Of a stretch of 64,000 bases of DNA, positions 23,302 through 31,786 are shown one piece after another. A model generated the notes under the pieces. The model was not told where the DNA came from. It saw only the letters and a list, made by a program, of their open reading frames with translations, and did no database searches. The DNA comes from CADEDH01 sp963732695. Its GTDB lineage: Bacteria > Actinomycetota > Acidimicrobiia > Acidimicrobiales > SZUA-35. The translations under genes were made by a program, and so were the position numbers. The stretch covers positions 1 through 64,000 of the forward strand of contig CAVTAP010000010.1 of assembly GCA_963732695.1 (NCBI GenBank), in the 5' to 3' direction. The first letter of the stretch is position 1. Each line of letters opens with the position of its first letter.

Positions 23302-25113
23302 ATGTCGACACCCGATGCCAACGATGACCAGCCTCCGGCTGAGTTCATCGGAGTGATCGAGCCCAGGAACGAGCAACGTCATGTCTGGGTTCCTTGGGTC
23401 GGTGGCTGGCCATGGGTGGCCCTGGGCGCGGCGGTGGTCGTGGTGCTCGCGACGCTCGGGACGTTGCTTGCGGCCGATGGCGACGACAGTGCGTCGACCA
23501 TCGACGAAACGCGGACTGAGCTTCTCGGCTACGTCGGTGATGTGACGAAGGCCGATGGCTACCGCTACCAGGCGACCGATGATCAAGGCCACAGTTTGGA
23601 CACCGTCAAGATCATCCAAATCGCTGAGACGGGGGAGTTCGCCGCCGTATACCACTGGACGAACGATGGGACACAAGGGTTCACCACGTCGTTGGCCACG
23701 TCGACTGACCTGCTGGAGCGGACGTGGCGAGTCGATCTCGCCCGCGACGGCTCGCATCCAACGATCAAGCCGGCCTCGGACGGTGGGTATGTGGTGGCCT
23801 GGGAGGTCGGAGTTACCGACGATATTCACGTCAAGCTGAGCTACTACCCCGATTGGGGCGGTCTTCTCTCCGGGCGAGCGGCCAAGGTCTTTGACGCCCA
23901 GCGACAGCTCCCGGGGTGTGGCGAGGGAACCCCGAACCTCTATTCAGCGAGCAGCACGAGAGTCGACTTCGGTCTGCATTTCTTCCGAGACTGCAGAACC
24001 GATACCCAAGCTCGCGGCACCACCGACTGGGTGACTTGGGACGCGGTAGAGCAGCCGCTACTGGACCGGGCTGCCTACCTTCAGGGGTACCGCGGACATG
24101 TCGGCGACCGCGACCTGGTCGAATTCCGAGGCCATGAGTTCACCTTTCTCGAAGCACAGTTCACACCGGACGACCGGGGCACCTGGCGGATCCTGGTCTA
24201 CGACGAAGGGACAGGAGCAGCCGACCGCCTCTCGTACCCGGAGTTCGCAGCCGCACTACCCTCGGTGCACGTGAACATTCGCACCCATGGCGGGAGCCCG
24301 GCACCCGGCGAAGTGGCCGCGGCCCGAACGGGAACCACGCCGCCAGCCGCACGGGATCGGCAGGCACCCAGGCTTGAGCGATCCCGGGACGAAGGGCACG
24401 CCCTGGGGTTGCGCGACCGATTGAAGGGGCGGGAGCCCGGAGCGGGAAGAACGAAGCGCGTTCGACCGATTCTGCCTGTGACCGATGAGTTGGCCGAGGA
24501 ACGTCGTCGTCATGTGCATCAAGTCTTCGTTGGACAACTCAGGGAGCACGCAATGGGGAACGATGAAGTGCGGCATGCGCCTTCGGGCGAAGGCGAAATC
24601 ACGGCTCTGGTGCAACGGTGGGCGGCGGCGGTGCGCGCCTGCGATCTGGCTGTGGTACTAGCCGACCACGCCGTCGATATTGTGATGTTCGACGTGCCAC
24701 CGCCACAGAACGGCGTTCGGGGCATCGACGCCTACCGCGAGTCCTGGAGACCGTTCTTCCAGTGGCTAGCCCAGGGCGGCCGCTTCGAAATCGTCGAGTT
24801 GCACGTGACGGCCGGGGCCGATGTTGCATTCGCCTACGCACTGTTGCACTGTGGCACCGACGAGGACCTCGCCCGTGACCCGGACCACCGACTCCGGCTC
24901 ACTTTGGGGCTGGTGAAGCGTGACGGCAGTTGGGTCGTCACTCATGAGCATCACTCGTTTCCGAACAAGGGCGAGTTCAGGGGGCCAGGGCTGCATGATG
25001 ATGCAGGAGGTTCCACCGGTCGGAGCGTGATGGCGGTCAGGATGACCGCTGTCGCACACAACCCCGACCAGTGGAGTGTCCAGCATGCCAGCCGTTGCGT
25101 TGTCTTTGCGTGA
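23302..25113 (+). CDS. membrane-anchored protein, open frame fused to a SnoaL-like domain
   Basis: From ATG 23302 the protein has a short cytosolic head, one membrane helix (WVALGAAVVVVLATLGTLLA, residues about 33-55) and an extracytoplasmic part to about residue 330 with beta-propeller-like phrases (EFAAVYHWTNDG, SHPTIKPASDGGYVVAWE) and a few cysteines. After about 24290 the sequence loses coding character (Arg/Pro/Gly-rich) but stays open, and joins in frame a SnoaL/DUF4440 domain that starts at 24553. The natural stop of the first gene seems lost by a shift near 24280. More likely two genes than one. First chromosomal gene right of attR. Confidence 0.5.
   Translation: MSTPDANDDQPPAEFIGVIEPRNEQRHVWVPWVGGWPWVALGAAVVVVLATLGTLLAADGDDSASTIDETRTELLGYVGDVTKADGYRYQATDDQGHSLDTVKIIQIAETGEFAAVYHWTNDGTQGFTTSLATSTDLLERTWRVDLARDGSHPTIKPASDGGYVVAWEVGVTDDIHVKLSYYPDWGGLLSGRAAKVFDAQRQLPGCGEGTPNLYSASSTRVDFGLHFFRDCRTDTQARGTTDWVTWDAVEQPLLDRAAYLQGYRGHVGDRDLVEFRGHEFTFLEAQFTPDDRGTWRILVYDEGTGAADRLSYPEFAAALPSVHVNIRTHGGSPAPGEVAAARTGTTPPAARDRQAPRLERSRDEGHALGLRDRLKGREPGAGRTKRVRPILPVTDELAEERRRHVHQVFVGQLREHAMGNDEVRHAPSGEGEITALVQRWAAAVRACDLAVVLADHAVDIVMFDVPPPQNGVRGIDAYRESWRPFFQWLAQGGRFEIVELHVTAGADVAFAYALLHCGTDEDLARDPDHRLRLTLGLVKRDGSWVVTHEHHSFPNKGEFRGPGLHDDAGGSTGRSVMAVRMTAVAHNPDQWSVQHASRCVVFA
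24553..25113 (+). CDS. SnoaL/DUF4440-like protein, 3' end altered by an IS
   Basis: From ATG 24553 (MGNDEVRH) this is a typical cone-fold NTF2-like protein: ALVQRWAAAVRACDLAVVLA, VDIVMFDVPPPQ, FEIVELHVTAGADVAFAYAL and WVVTHEHHSFPN. Family members of the SgcJ/EcaC type end about there; the extra 45 residues run into the left end of the IS30-type element, so the original end was probably replaced. May bind a small hydrophobic ligand or isomerise one; substrate unknown. Confidence 0.65.
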   Translation: MGNDEVRHAPSGEGEITALVQRWAAAVRACDLAVVLADHAVDIVMFDVPPPQNGVRGIDAYRESWRPFFQWLAQGGRFEIVELHVTAGADVAFAYALLHCGTDEDLARDPDHRLRLTLGLVKRDGSWVVTHEHHSFPNKGEFRGPGLHDDAGGSTGRSVMAVRMTAVAHNPDQWSVQHASRCVVFA

Positions 25114-26074
25114 GCGTGAAGAGATCAGGGCCGGGATCGAGCGTAAGGAGACCGACTCGGTGATCGGCCGGCGGCTGGGTCGTCACCGGTGCACGATCAA
25201 CGCCGAGATCAATCGGAACGAGGGCCGGTTGCGGTACTCCGCAGTTGCTGCGCAGGCCCGGGCCGACGCGGAGCGGCGCCGGCCGAAGGCCCCCCGGTTC
25301 GTGGCCGACCCGGTGCTGGCTGAACACGTCACGGCCCGCTTGAAGGCCAAGGACTCACCGATGACGATCTCCAAGGAGTTAGCCCGGGGAGTCCACGGCG
25401 TGACCGGGGCAGTGTCTCACGAGTGCATCTACACCGCGGTCTACGCCCATGGCCGGCAGGGCCTCCCGGCCGGTCTCCACAAGGGCCTTCACCGCCAGCA
25501 GCGCTGCCGCAAGCACCGCCGCACCACCACCGACACACCAGCTCCCCTGGGCCCGTTGGGCGTGTTCAACCCGATCACGGAACGGCCCCCGGTGGCCGAG
25601 GCCCGGACCGAGGTCGGCCACCTCGAAGGCGACCTCATCGTTGGCTCGTTCAACCGCTCTGCCCTCGTCACCGTGTTCGACCGGGCCAGCCGCTACCTGT
25701 GGCTGGCCGACCTCCCCGAAGGCCACGGCGCGGACGCGGTCCTGGCCGCCCTCAACGAGATCCTCGACCGGATCCCGGCCCCGCTGCGCCGCACCCTCAC
25801 CTGGGACCAAGGCCGGGAGATGACCCGCCACGCTGAGCTGGCCGAGATGACCGGCATCACCGTCTACTTCGCCGATCCCCACTCACCCTGGCAGCGCCCA
25901 ACCAACGAGAACGGCAACGGTCTCATCCGCCGCTACGTCGGCAAAGGCACCAACCTCAGCGTCTACACACCAGCCGATCTACGAGCCATCGAGACCCGCA
26001 TCAACACCATGCCCCGCCGAAGCATCCACTGGGCCACCGCCCACGACCTCTACCATGCAGCTGTCGCGATGACC
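25035..26074. mobile_element. IS30-family insertion sequence
   Basis: Transposase gene flanked by imperfect inverted repeats: GGTCAGGATGACCGCTG at 25035-25051 and the reverse complement of GGTCATCGCGACAGCTG at 26058-26074 (12 of 17 positions match). The right repeat lies within the last codons of the transposase, as in other IS30 members. Exact ends and target duplication cannot be fixed by eye. Confidence 0.65.
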
Positions 26075-26080
26075 GGTTGA
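25085..26080 (+). CDS. IS30-family transposase
   Basis: A 331-residue DDE transposase (GTG 25076 is an alternative start three codons earlier). An N-terminal HTH (LSLREREEIRAGIERKETDS, then GRHRCTINAEI) binds the inverted repeats. The catalytic core shows D in HLEGDLIVG near residue 180, D in TLTWDQGREM near 238 and E in PTNENGNGLIRR near 274, all present. No frameshift is visible, so the element may be active. Confidence 0.92.
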   Translation: MPAVALSLREREEIRAGIERKETDSVIGRRLGRHRCTINAEINRNEGRLRYSAVAAQARADAERRRPKAPRFVADPVLAEHVTARLKAKDSPMTISKELARGVHGVTGAVSHECIYTAVYAHGRQGLPAGLHKGLHRQQRCRKHRRTTTDTPAPLGPLGVFNPITERPPVAEARTEVGHLEGDLIVGSFNRSALVTVFDRASRYLWLADLPEGHGADAVLAALNEILDRIPAPLRRTLTWDQGREMTRHAELAEMTGITVYFADPHSPWQRPTNENGNGLIRRYVGKGTNLSVYTPADLRAIETRINTMPRRSIHWATAHDLYHAAVAMTG

Positions 26081-26202
26081 ACTCGCCAAGCCTTGAGTAT
26101 CGAGACCCGTCCGCTCGGGAGAACATCAATGAACGGAACCGCCGAACGTGGCGCTCAAGCCAGGTCGCAGCGATGGTTGGCGATCGACGATCTGGTCAGC
26201 GG

Positions 26203-27243
26203 ATGGTGAGCGATCTCGATTCATCGATGGGGTTGGAAGACCAGCTGATGGTCGCAGCAGTGCGTTCTGGCGACCAGTCGACCTTCGACGAGCTGGTAAC
26301 CCGATTTCGCCATGAGCTCAACGTGCACTGCTATCGGATGGTCGGCTCGTTTGACGAGGCCGAGGAGCACACGCAGGAAACGTTCCTGCGAGCGTGGCGG
26401 GGGCGGGCCGGGTTCGAAGGTCGAGCCACCGTGCGGGCTTGGTTGTACCGGATCGCCACGAACGTCTGTCTCGATGCCATCAAACGTCGTCCGGAACGAC
26501 GGCTCCGACGCCGCGCCAACGCCAACGGGGTCAATGCCGGCGCACCACCGTCCGATCTTCCTTGGCTCCAGCCTTATCCCGACGCCGTGCTGGAACTGGT
26601 GGCGTCGACCGATGATCAACCTGACGTCGCGGCGATCACAGCCGAGTCGCTCGGGTTGGCGTTCTTGATCGCCGTCCAGCTGCTCGCCCCCAAGCAGCGT
26701 GCCGTGCTGATCTTGCGTGAAGTGCTCGGCTGGTCGGCGAACGAAACCGCAGAGTGCTTGGAAACCACCGTTCCAGCGGTCAACAGTGCGCTGCAACGTG
26801 CGCGCGCCATTCTGGCCAGCAGCCCGAGAGCGACGAGCACAATCTCGACACGGTCGCCCGGGATGTCCGACGAGGAACAGCGGCTGGTAGCCGCCTACAT
26901 CGACGCCCACCATCGAGGCGACCCTGAAGCGATCGTGCGACTGGCCCGCGCTGACATTCGAATCACGATGCCACCCCACGACGTCTGCCTGGTCGGCGAA
27001 AACGAAGCACGCGGCTTCTTTCGGAGCATCTTCGACGCCCAGCGGGTCGGCGAGTTTCGGCTTGCACCAACTCGGGCCAACGGGCAACCCGCCGCCGCGA
27101 ACTACCTTCGTAAGCCAGGCGAGACGACCTTTCGGGCCTCCACGATCGATGTTCTCCACATCGAAGCCGGCCAACTAGTCGAGATCACCTCATTCTTCGT
27201 ATCCGAACACTTCCACCTCTACGGCCTACCCAACTTCCACTGA
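26203..27243 (+). CDS. ECF sigma factor with C-terminal SnoaL-like domain
   Basis: A 346-residue protein: sigma region 2 at residues about 20-90 (VHCYRMVGSFDEAEEHTQET), region 4 at about 150-210 (LAPKQRAVLILREVLGWSA, then ETTVPAVNSALQRAR), and a NTF2/SnoaL-like domain from 225 to the end (YIDAHHRGDPEAIVRLARAD, ASTIDVLHIEAGQLVE). This matches the SigJ/SigG-like sigma factors in which the SnoaL domain modulates activity in place of an anti-sigma factor. ATG 26203 was chosen because region 2 begins shortly after; upstream codons are low in quality. No cognate anti-sigma gene is adjacent. Confidence 0.88.
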   Translation: MVSDLDSSMGLEDQLMVAAVRSGDQSTFDELVTRFRHELNVHCYRMVGSFDEAEEHTQETFLRAWRGRAGFEGRATVRAWLYRIATNVCLDAIKRRPERRLRRRANANGVNAGAPPSDLPWLQPYPDAVLELVASTDDQPDVAAITAESLGLAFLIAVQLLAPKQRAVLILREVLGWSANETAECLETTVPAVNSALQRARAILASSPRATSTISTRSPGMSDEEQRLVAAYIDAHHRGDPEAIVRLARADIRITMPPHDVCLVGENEARGFFRSIFDAQRVGEFRLAPTRANGQPAAANYLRKPGETTFRASTIDVLHIEAGQLVEITSFFVSEHFHLYGLPNFH

Positions 27244-27654
27244 AGATCCAGTGACACCGCCCTCGAGCGTGGCCTCGAACTTGTGGCACCGGCCCCTGGT
27301 CATCGCTGTACCGAGTAGGCGGGTCGCCAACGTCCCGTTGTCTGCGCCGGACAACTCGAACGTGACCAGATCGTAGTTCTCGGCCTCGTCGGCCTTGCCC
27401 GACATCGAGCTGAACTGAGTGAACTGGACCAGCCGCTCCGGGTCGAACGAGACGACGGCACCGTGATCTCTGTACGCAGTTCCTTTCCAGTTGCCCTCGA
27501 ACGTAATGGGGTGACCCACGATCCAGTCGGTGTCGAACTCGGCACCCATGAAAAGTGCACTGGTCTCGGTGGTCAACACCCGCCACGTCGTGGACGCGTC
27601 CGCGTGAATCGGGCATGAGGCGTGGGTGAAGTCGACGAAGTCGGTGGCGCTCAT
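27226..27654 (-). CDS. SRPBCC (START/Bet v1-like) protein
   Basis: A 142-residue helix-grip protein of AHSA1 type: ASTTWRVLTTETSALFMG, then VGHPITFEGNWKGTAYRDHG and VSFDPERLVQFTQFS. The C-terminal helix is shorter than usual (CHKFEATLEGG), and the last 18 bases overlap the convergent sigma factor, so the end may have drifted. Likely binds a small hydrophobic ligand in the cytosol. Confidence 0.75.
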   Translation of the reverse strand: MSATDFVDFTHASCPIHADASTTWRVLTTETSALFMGAEFDTDWIVGHPITFEGNWKGTAYRDHGAVVSFDPERLVQFTQFSSMSGKADEAENYDLVTFELSGADNGTLATRLLGTAMTRGRCHKFEATLEGGVTGSSVEVG

Positions 27655-28048
27655 CCATCCTCAGTAGCCGCCGGACCGCCCAGCGAAACCGTTCGCCCGG
27701 AGCGCAAGCACGTAGCATCAGACGCCCTCGGCTTCGACGGATTCGTGAAGGAAAGGTCGATGCTGTCACCGTCGTGTCGGTCGAGGGTCGATGGGACGGG
27801 CACGGGGGAGATGCCGGAGCCGTCGTCGTTGATCTGAACGACGAGACCGCCCGGGTGGGCGACGGCGGGCCAGTCACAACGTCCAGCGTGGCCGCCCTAC
27901 TCCCGGCCTGGCCTAGGCAACCGCTCGGTATCGACGGCGCAAGCCGCACAGGATCGACGGGGACCCGAGGCGTGAGCGATCTTGACTGCATGGAGTGTGC
28001 GCCCCCGATCCGGTGCTCGGAAGCACCGCCATCGCGGTCTGAGGCCGC
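27655..28048. other. intergenic region
   Basis: Nearly 400 bases without a recognisable gene or hairpin. Open frames on both strands have poor composition. Confidence 0.45.
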
Positions 28049-28456
28049 CTATTGGAGCGAGCCTTGATGTTCGATCAGCGCTGCAAGTCCGGGCAGGATC
28101 TCGTCTCGCCAGCCCGGTCCCATATTGTCGAAGGCGAATCTGTGCCCAGGGTCGTCAAGGTCGAAGCCGCTGTGCTCCAGGATGAGCCTTGTCCCTCCAC
28201 CTTCGGGAGTGAGGGTCCATCGAAGCGTCCAGTCGCCAAAGGTGTAGGTGATCAGGCGCTCGGGGTCGACATCGATGACCTTGCACGGCACGTCACCCCA
28301 CCCAGGCATCTCAAGCAGAAACTCATGGCCGACCGTCGCCTCGATGTTGCCGCTGACCCACCAAGTGGCGAGACCTTCCGGGGTTGTGACTGCGGTCCAC
28401 ACCTGGGCGGGTGCGGCGGCGATGAACTGGTCGACGGTGACCGACTGAGTTGTCAT
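28049..28456 (-). CDS. SRPBCC family protein (AHSA1-like) paired with ArsR regulator
   Basis: A 135-residue helix-grip protein: FIAAAPAQVWTAVTTPEG, WWVSGNIEATVGHEF, VIDVDPERLITYTFGDWTL and a C-terminal helix WRDEILPGLAALIEH. Its ATG overlaps the ArsR stop by four bases. ArsR-SRPBCC operons are very common in actinobacteria; the regulator controls the pair, while the ligand of the SRPBCC protein is generally unknown. Confidence 0.85.
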   Translation of the reverse strand: MTTQSVTVDQFIAAAPAQVWTAVTTPEGLATWWVSGNIEATVGHEFLLEMPGWGDVPCKVIDVDPERLITYTFGDWTLRWTLTPEGGGTRLILEHSGFDLDDPGHRFAFDNMGPGWRDEILPGLAALIEHQGSLQ

Positions 28457-28767
28457 TGGGGGTTGTTCTCCATGAGATGGGCGAGGTCGGAGAGGCGATC
28501 ACGCCAGTACCGTTCAAATGGGTGAAGCCACTCCGTGAGCTCGGAGAGGGGCTCAGGGTTCAGGTGGTAGTGGCGCTCGCGTCCGCGCTTTACGCCAACC
28601 ACGAGCGACGCCTCCTCGAGGATGTGCAGGTGCTCGGAGATGGCGGGTCGGCTCAGGTCGAACTCTCTGGCGAGGGCTCCGGCGGTGCGGGGACCATCGG
28701 CAAGCAGCTGTAGGAGTTCTCGGCGCACGCCGTTGGCGAGAGTTGCGAAGAGCTGATCGGCTGCCAC
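28453..28767 (-). CDS. ArsR-family transcriptional regulator
   Basis: A 104-residue winged HTH: LFATLANGVRRELLQLLADG, the recognition helix FDLSRPAISEHLHIL, and the wing VGVKRGRERHYHLN. It lacks the Cys pairs of metal-sensing ArsR proteins, so it belongs to the branch that controls SRPBCC genes. GTG start. First gene of the two-gene operon. Confidence 0.88.
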   Translation of the reverse strand: MAADQLFATLANGVRRELLQLLADGPRTAGALAREFDLSRPAISEHLHILEEASLVVGVKRGRERHYHLNPEPLSELTEWLHPFERYWRDRLSDLAHLMENNPQ

Positions 28768-28826
28768 GACGGTGACAATACGTCGGGCATGCCCGACATG
28801 TCAATGTTCTCCGACAGGTTCGGGCC

Positions 28827-29390
28827 CTACTGCAGGTGGCCGGGGCGGGCGGAAAGCGGTCCGGCGCGGTACTGCTGAGCGGTGAGGCGAGACACCGTCA
28901 CTGGTTGTTCGTAGAGGGGAACCACGGTTCGCAGGTACGTCTGAAAGCCGAGCTTCTCCATCACCCGACCCGAGGCTTCGTTGTCCACGTGGCGGATGCT
29001 GAGAAGCCGATCCAAACCGATGTCGTCGAAAGCAAAGCGAAGCACGTCACGTGCGGCCTCAGTGGCCAGGCCACGACCCCACCACTGGTGCAGTAACCGC
29101 CAGCCGATCTCGACCGCCGGCATGACCTCCGGCAGGAACGTCGGCGTGGCTACGCCGGCCCAGCCGACGAACTCATCGGTCGGTCGCCACCGTAGGACGA
29201 AGATCCCGTATCCGTGCTCTTGCCAGTGCTCACGCATCGCCAGCAGCCGGGCGGCGGTCTGCTCGTGGTCCAGCGTCGAACCGTCGAGGATGAACCGCAT
29301 GACCTCCGGGTCGGCGTTGAGTCTGCACAACCCGTCGAGATCGGCGGGTGTGGCAGGGCGAAGGCTCAGGCGGGCTGTCTCACGCTCCAC
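28827..29390 (-). CDS. GNAT-family N-acetyltransferase (RimJ/RimL-like)
   Basis: A 187-residue acetyltransferase: RLSLRPATPADLDGLCRLNA, EIGWRLLHQWWGRGLATEA (acetyl-CoA loop with Q/R-x-x-G-x-G/A), and VDNEASGRVMEKLGF at the end of the fold. GTG at 29390 is preferred, because upstream sequence is antisense to another gene. Target amine unknown; relatives modify ribosomal proteins or small molecules. Confidence 0.88.
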   Translation of the reverse strand: MERETARLSLRPATPADLDGLCRLNADPEVMRFILDGSTLDHEQTAARLLAMREHWQEHGYGIFVLRWRPTDEFVGWAGVATPTFLPEVMPAVEIGWRLLHQWWGRGLATEAARDVLRFAFDDIGLDRLLSIRHVDNEASGRVMEKLGFQTYLRTVVPLYEQPVTVSRLTAQQYRAGPLSARPGHLQ

Positions 29391-29419
29391 CGCCGCCACG
29401 GTAGTTGGTCCACGGCACG

Positions 29420-29906
29420 TCAGATCGGGTTCCGGAACTCGACTGTGATGGCGGCCGTTGCGTTGCCTCGGCTGGCCGTGAAGGTCCAACACCCGGCGCG
29501 GGGGATCTCCCAACCGCTGCCCCACTCCTGGCCTGGGCGTCGCCATTCAGACCCGGCGTGGCGCTCCAGGACGTAGGGGGTCACCACTCGGCCTCCGGGG
29601 CTGACGGCAGAGACTGAGAAGGGGCCATCGCCGGTCGCCCTCCAGACGATCTTGGTGCCGAGACGGCCGGTGTCGGTCCGCCAGAGCGTCAGCACCAGTG
29701 GACTGCCCGGCGTTGCCGACGATGCCGGCTGGACGAACAGCGCCCAGACCTCGATGTCGGGTTGCTGACGACGCTCGTGCATCCTCATTCGGCGGGCCTG
29801 ATGCGAAGTGGTCGGGCACGCAGTCGTCACCATCCACGGCCGTGAACGCGAAGACCGGCACGGCCAGCAGCCCGGCGGCGGCGAGCAACCATCGACCGGC
29901 GCCCAT
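29420..29906 (-). pseudogene. small secreted protein, frameshifted
   Basis: The N-terminus reads from ATG 29906 as a signal peptide (GAGRWLLAAAGLLAVPVFAF) followed by DCVPDHFASG; the mature part reads in a neighbouring frame (EVWALFVQPASSATPGSPLV, WRATGDGPFSVSAV, then GWEIPRAGCWTFTASRGNA) to 29420. One base near 29780 separates them. Repaired, it is a secreted, Cys-containing protein of about 160 residues with an immunoglobulin-like look. Decay or indel error. Confidence 0.6.
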
Positions 29907-29963
29907 CGCAGCACTGTAGTGCTCGCCGGCCCAGCCCCTTCGCCCGGGGCACCGCCTCCCGAG

Positions 29964-30410
29964 CTACCGGCGGCGAACGGCCTCGGGCACGCCGCTGCTG
30001 TCGCTGTCGTCGTCGCTGCCGCCGATCGGTGTCGGCTCGCCGAAGAACCCGTCGACCCGGCCGATCAACCCGGAGCCAGGGTCGAGCGTCACCACGTCGA
30101 GCCCCTCCATCAGCGTCCGGCCCCGCCGCACCATGTCCCACCGGTACCGCATCCGCCCGTGGTGGTGATCGATCTCCGAGGCGATCTCGAAGCGGTACTC
30201 GGGCTTGGCGGTCCGCAACCGCCGCACCGCCGCCTCCAGCTCCCCGATCCCCACGAACGAGTCCCTCGGGTCGTTCCACTCCACGTCCGGGGTCACCGCC
30301 CCCGCCAGTAGCTCCGGCACGGCGTCGAGGTCGTCGGTGTTCCAGGCCGTCCAGTACCTCACGAGCACCGCCGGCATCTCGACGTCCCATTCGGGAAGGC
30401 GAAAGCGCAT
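29964..30410 (-). CDS. SnoaL/NTF2-like protein
   Basis: A 148-residue cone-fold protein: LVRYWTAWNTDDLDAVPELL, then a GIGELEAAVRRLRTAKPEYRF segment and DVVTLDPGSGLIGRVDGFFG. The acidic, Ser-rich tail (GGSDDDSDSSG) is unusual. No catalytic residue pattern can be assigned. A second start at Met-12 is possible. Confidence 0.75.
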   Translation of the reverse strand: MRFRLPEWDVEMPAVLVRYWTAWNTDDLDAVPELLAGAVTPDVEWNDPRDSFVGIGELEAAVRRLRTAKPEYRFEIASEIDHHHGRMRYRWDMVRRGRTLMEGLDVVTLDPGSGLIGRVDGFFGEPTPIGGSDDDSDSSGVPEAVRRR

Positions 30411-30457
30411 ACCGGTCAGACCGCGTCGGCCCCGCTGCGGTTACCTGGCCCGCGGAC

Positions 30458-31261
30458 TCAGCCGATCGGGAGTGACGGCGTGAGCAGGCCGACGTTCACC
30501 CAGCCGTGATGGCCGTAGCGCTGCACCTCCTCGTCCCGGCGATGGCGACCGATCGACCCGGCAGGGGTCGGGATCACCCCGGCGTCATGGACCTCGGCCC
30601 CCCGGGAGGAGGTGGCGGCCCGGAACTGGCCGCCGCTCCAATGGCCCTCGAACGTGACGAGCTGCGGGAACCGCTCGACGAGCAGCTCACCGAGGTGGGG
30701 CTCGTCGATCTCGGGGTATCGGACGATGCGGCTGTGGATGCTGCCGGCCAGCAGGACGGTGAAGCCCGATCCCTGGCTGGTGGTCCACTGCTCGATGGCG
30801 GCGACGGCCGTCTCGGCCATGAACTGGTCCCGGGGCGTGTTCAGCATCGCCGCCTCCTCGGGGGTGGCGATCCTGCCGGCCCATCCCCACGGCTGGTCGA
30901 AGGCGAACACCCGCACCGCGCCGCCGGAGGCGGCGGCGGCCCGGGCCGTCGTGAACAGGTCGACCAGGCCGTCGCCGGCCCGCCCGTCGTCGTACTCCGG
31001 GCGTCGGTGCCAGAACGACGAGGCGGTGAGCGCCGTCACGTCGCCCCGCTCACCGGCCCCGGCCAGGAAGGCGTCGATGGCCGGCTGCTCACTGATCGGC
31101 ACCTCCAGACCCACCAGCACCGGCAGGCCCCGCTCGACGGCCAGCTCCACCAGTCGGCCCACCAGCTGGGGGAACTGGCAGGTGCCGTGCACCTCGCCGA
31201 TCAGCACCACCGCCCCCGGCTCGATCAGCTCCGCCAGTGCCTCGTCGCTCACCTCGATCAT
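30458..31261 (-). CDS. ChaN/Tiki-type haem-binding-fold protein
   Basis: A 267-residue protein with the ChaN-like (EreA/Tiki) opening VVLIGEVHGTCQFPQLVGRL, GLEVPISEQPAIDAFLAG, and a later LLAGSIHSRI with the second conserved His. Conserved Glu and His residues match the metal- or haem-binding positions of the superfamily. Some members are proteases or esterases, others bind iron compounds. ATG 31261 is used because sequence before it is antisense to the next gene. No signal peptide. Confidence 0.75.
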   Translation of the reverse strand: MIEVSDEALAELIEPGAVVLIGEVHGTCQFPQLVGRLVELAVERGLPVLVGLEVPISEQPAIDAFLAGAGERGDVTALTASSFWHRRPEYDDGRAGDGLVDLFTTARAAAASGGAVRVFAFDQPWGWAGRIATPEEAAMLNTPRDQFMAETAVAAIEQWTTSQGSGFTVLLAGSIHSRIVRYPEIDEPHLGELLVERFPQLVTFEGHWSGGQFRAATSSRGAEVHDAGVIPTPAGSIGRHRRDEEVQRYGHHGWVNVGLLTPSLPIG

Positions 31262-31352
31262 GACGTTCAGTATTGCCAGATGGGGGAGGGGCTGCGACAT
31301 CCGGCCAGGCACTAGCCTCGGGGCGCCCCACCGACCGATCTCGGAGCCAGCC

Positions 31353-31769
31353 ATGCCCACTGCCACCCCCGCCCGCCGGGTCGTCGAGGCCTTCGGCGAC
31401 TGTGACGCCCTGGCCGCCCTGTACACCGACGACGTCACCTGGCGCCTCAACCATTCGCTGCCGCCGAACATCGCCGGGCCCCACCAGGGCAAGGAGGCGG
31501 TCACCGGGTTCAACAACGCCGTGTTCAACAAGATCTACCAGCCCGGATCGGTGCGGGTTGTCATCCACGACGAGCTGGGCGACGAGGCCTCCAGCGTGGT
31601 CCGCTTCGACTTCCACGCCAACAGCCGCCGGGGCCACGCCTACGACGTCGAGTACGTGCTGTTCGTGAAGACCAGCGACGGGCTCGTCAGCGAGGTGATC
31701 GAGCTCCTCGACACCCAGGCCTCCACCGAGCAGCATCAGGGCAACGACGTCGGCCGCCCCCCGTCCTGA
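31353..31769 (+). CDS. NTF2/SnoaL-like protein
   Basis: A 138-residue protein: RRVVEAFGDCDALAALYTDD, VTWRLNHSLPPNIAGPHQG, then FDFHANSRRGHAYDVEYVLF and the closing SEVIELLDTQ. A standard ketosteroid-isomerase-like cone fold. ATG 31353 follows GGAGCCAGCC. It is divergent from the ChaN-like gene. Substrate unknown. Confidence 0.8.
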   Translation: MPTATPARRVVEAFGDCDALAALYTDDVTWRLNHSLPPNIAGPHQGKEAVTGFNNAVFNKIYQPGSVRVVIHDELGDEASSVVRFDFHANSRRGHAYDVEYVLFVKTSDGLVSEVIELLDTQASTEQHQGNDVGRPPS

Positions 31770-31786
31770 GCCTCCACGCCCCCGGG

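Noticed and set aside
24285..24480. Group II intron or retron-like RNA
   Set aside because: The GC-rich stretch has some paired segments but no domain V hairpin, no reverse transcriptase and no clear boundaries.
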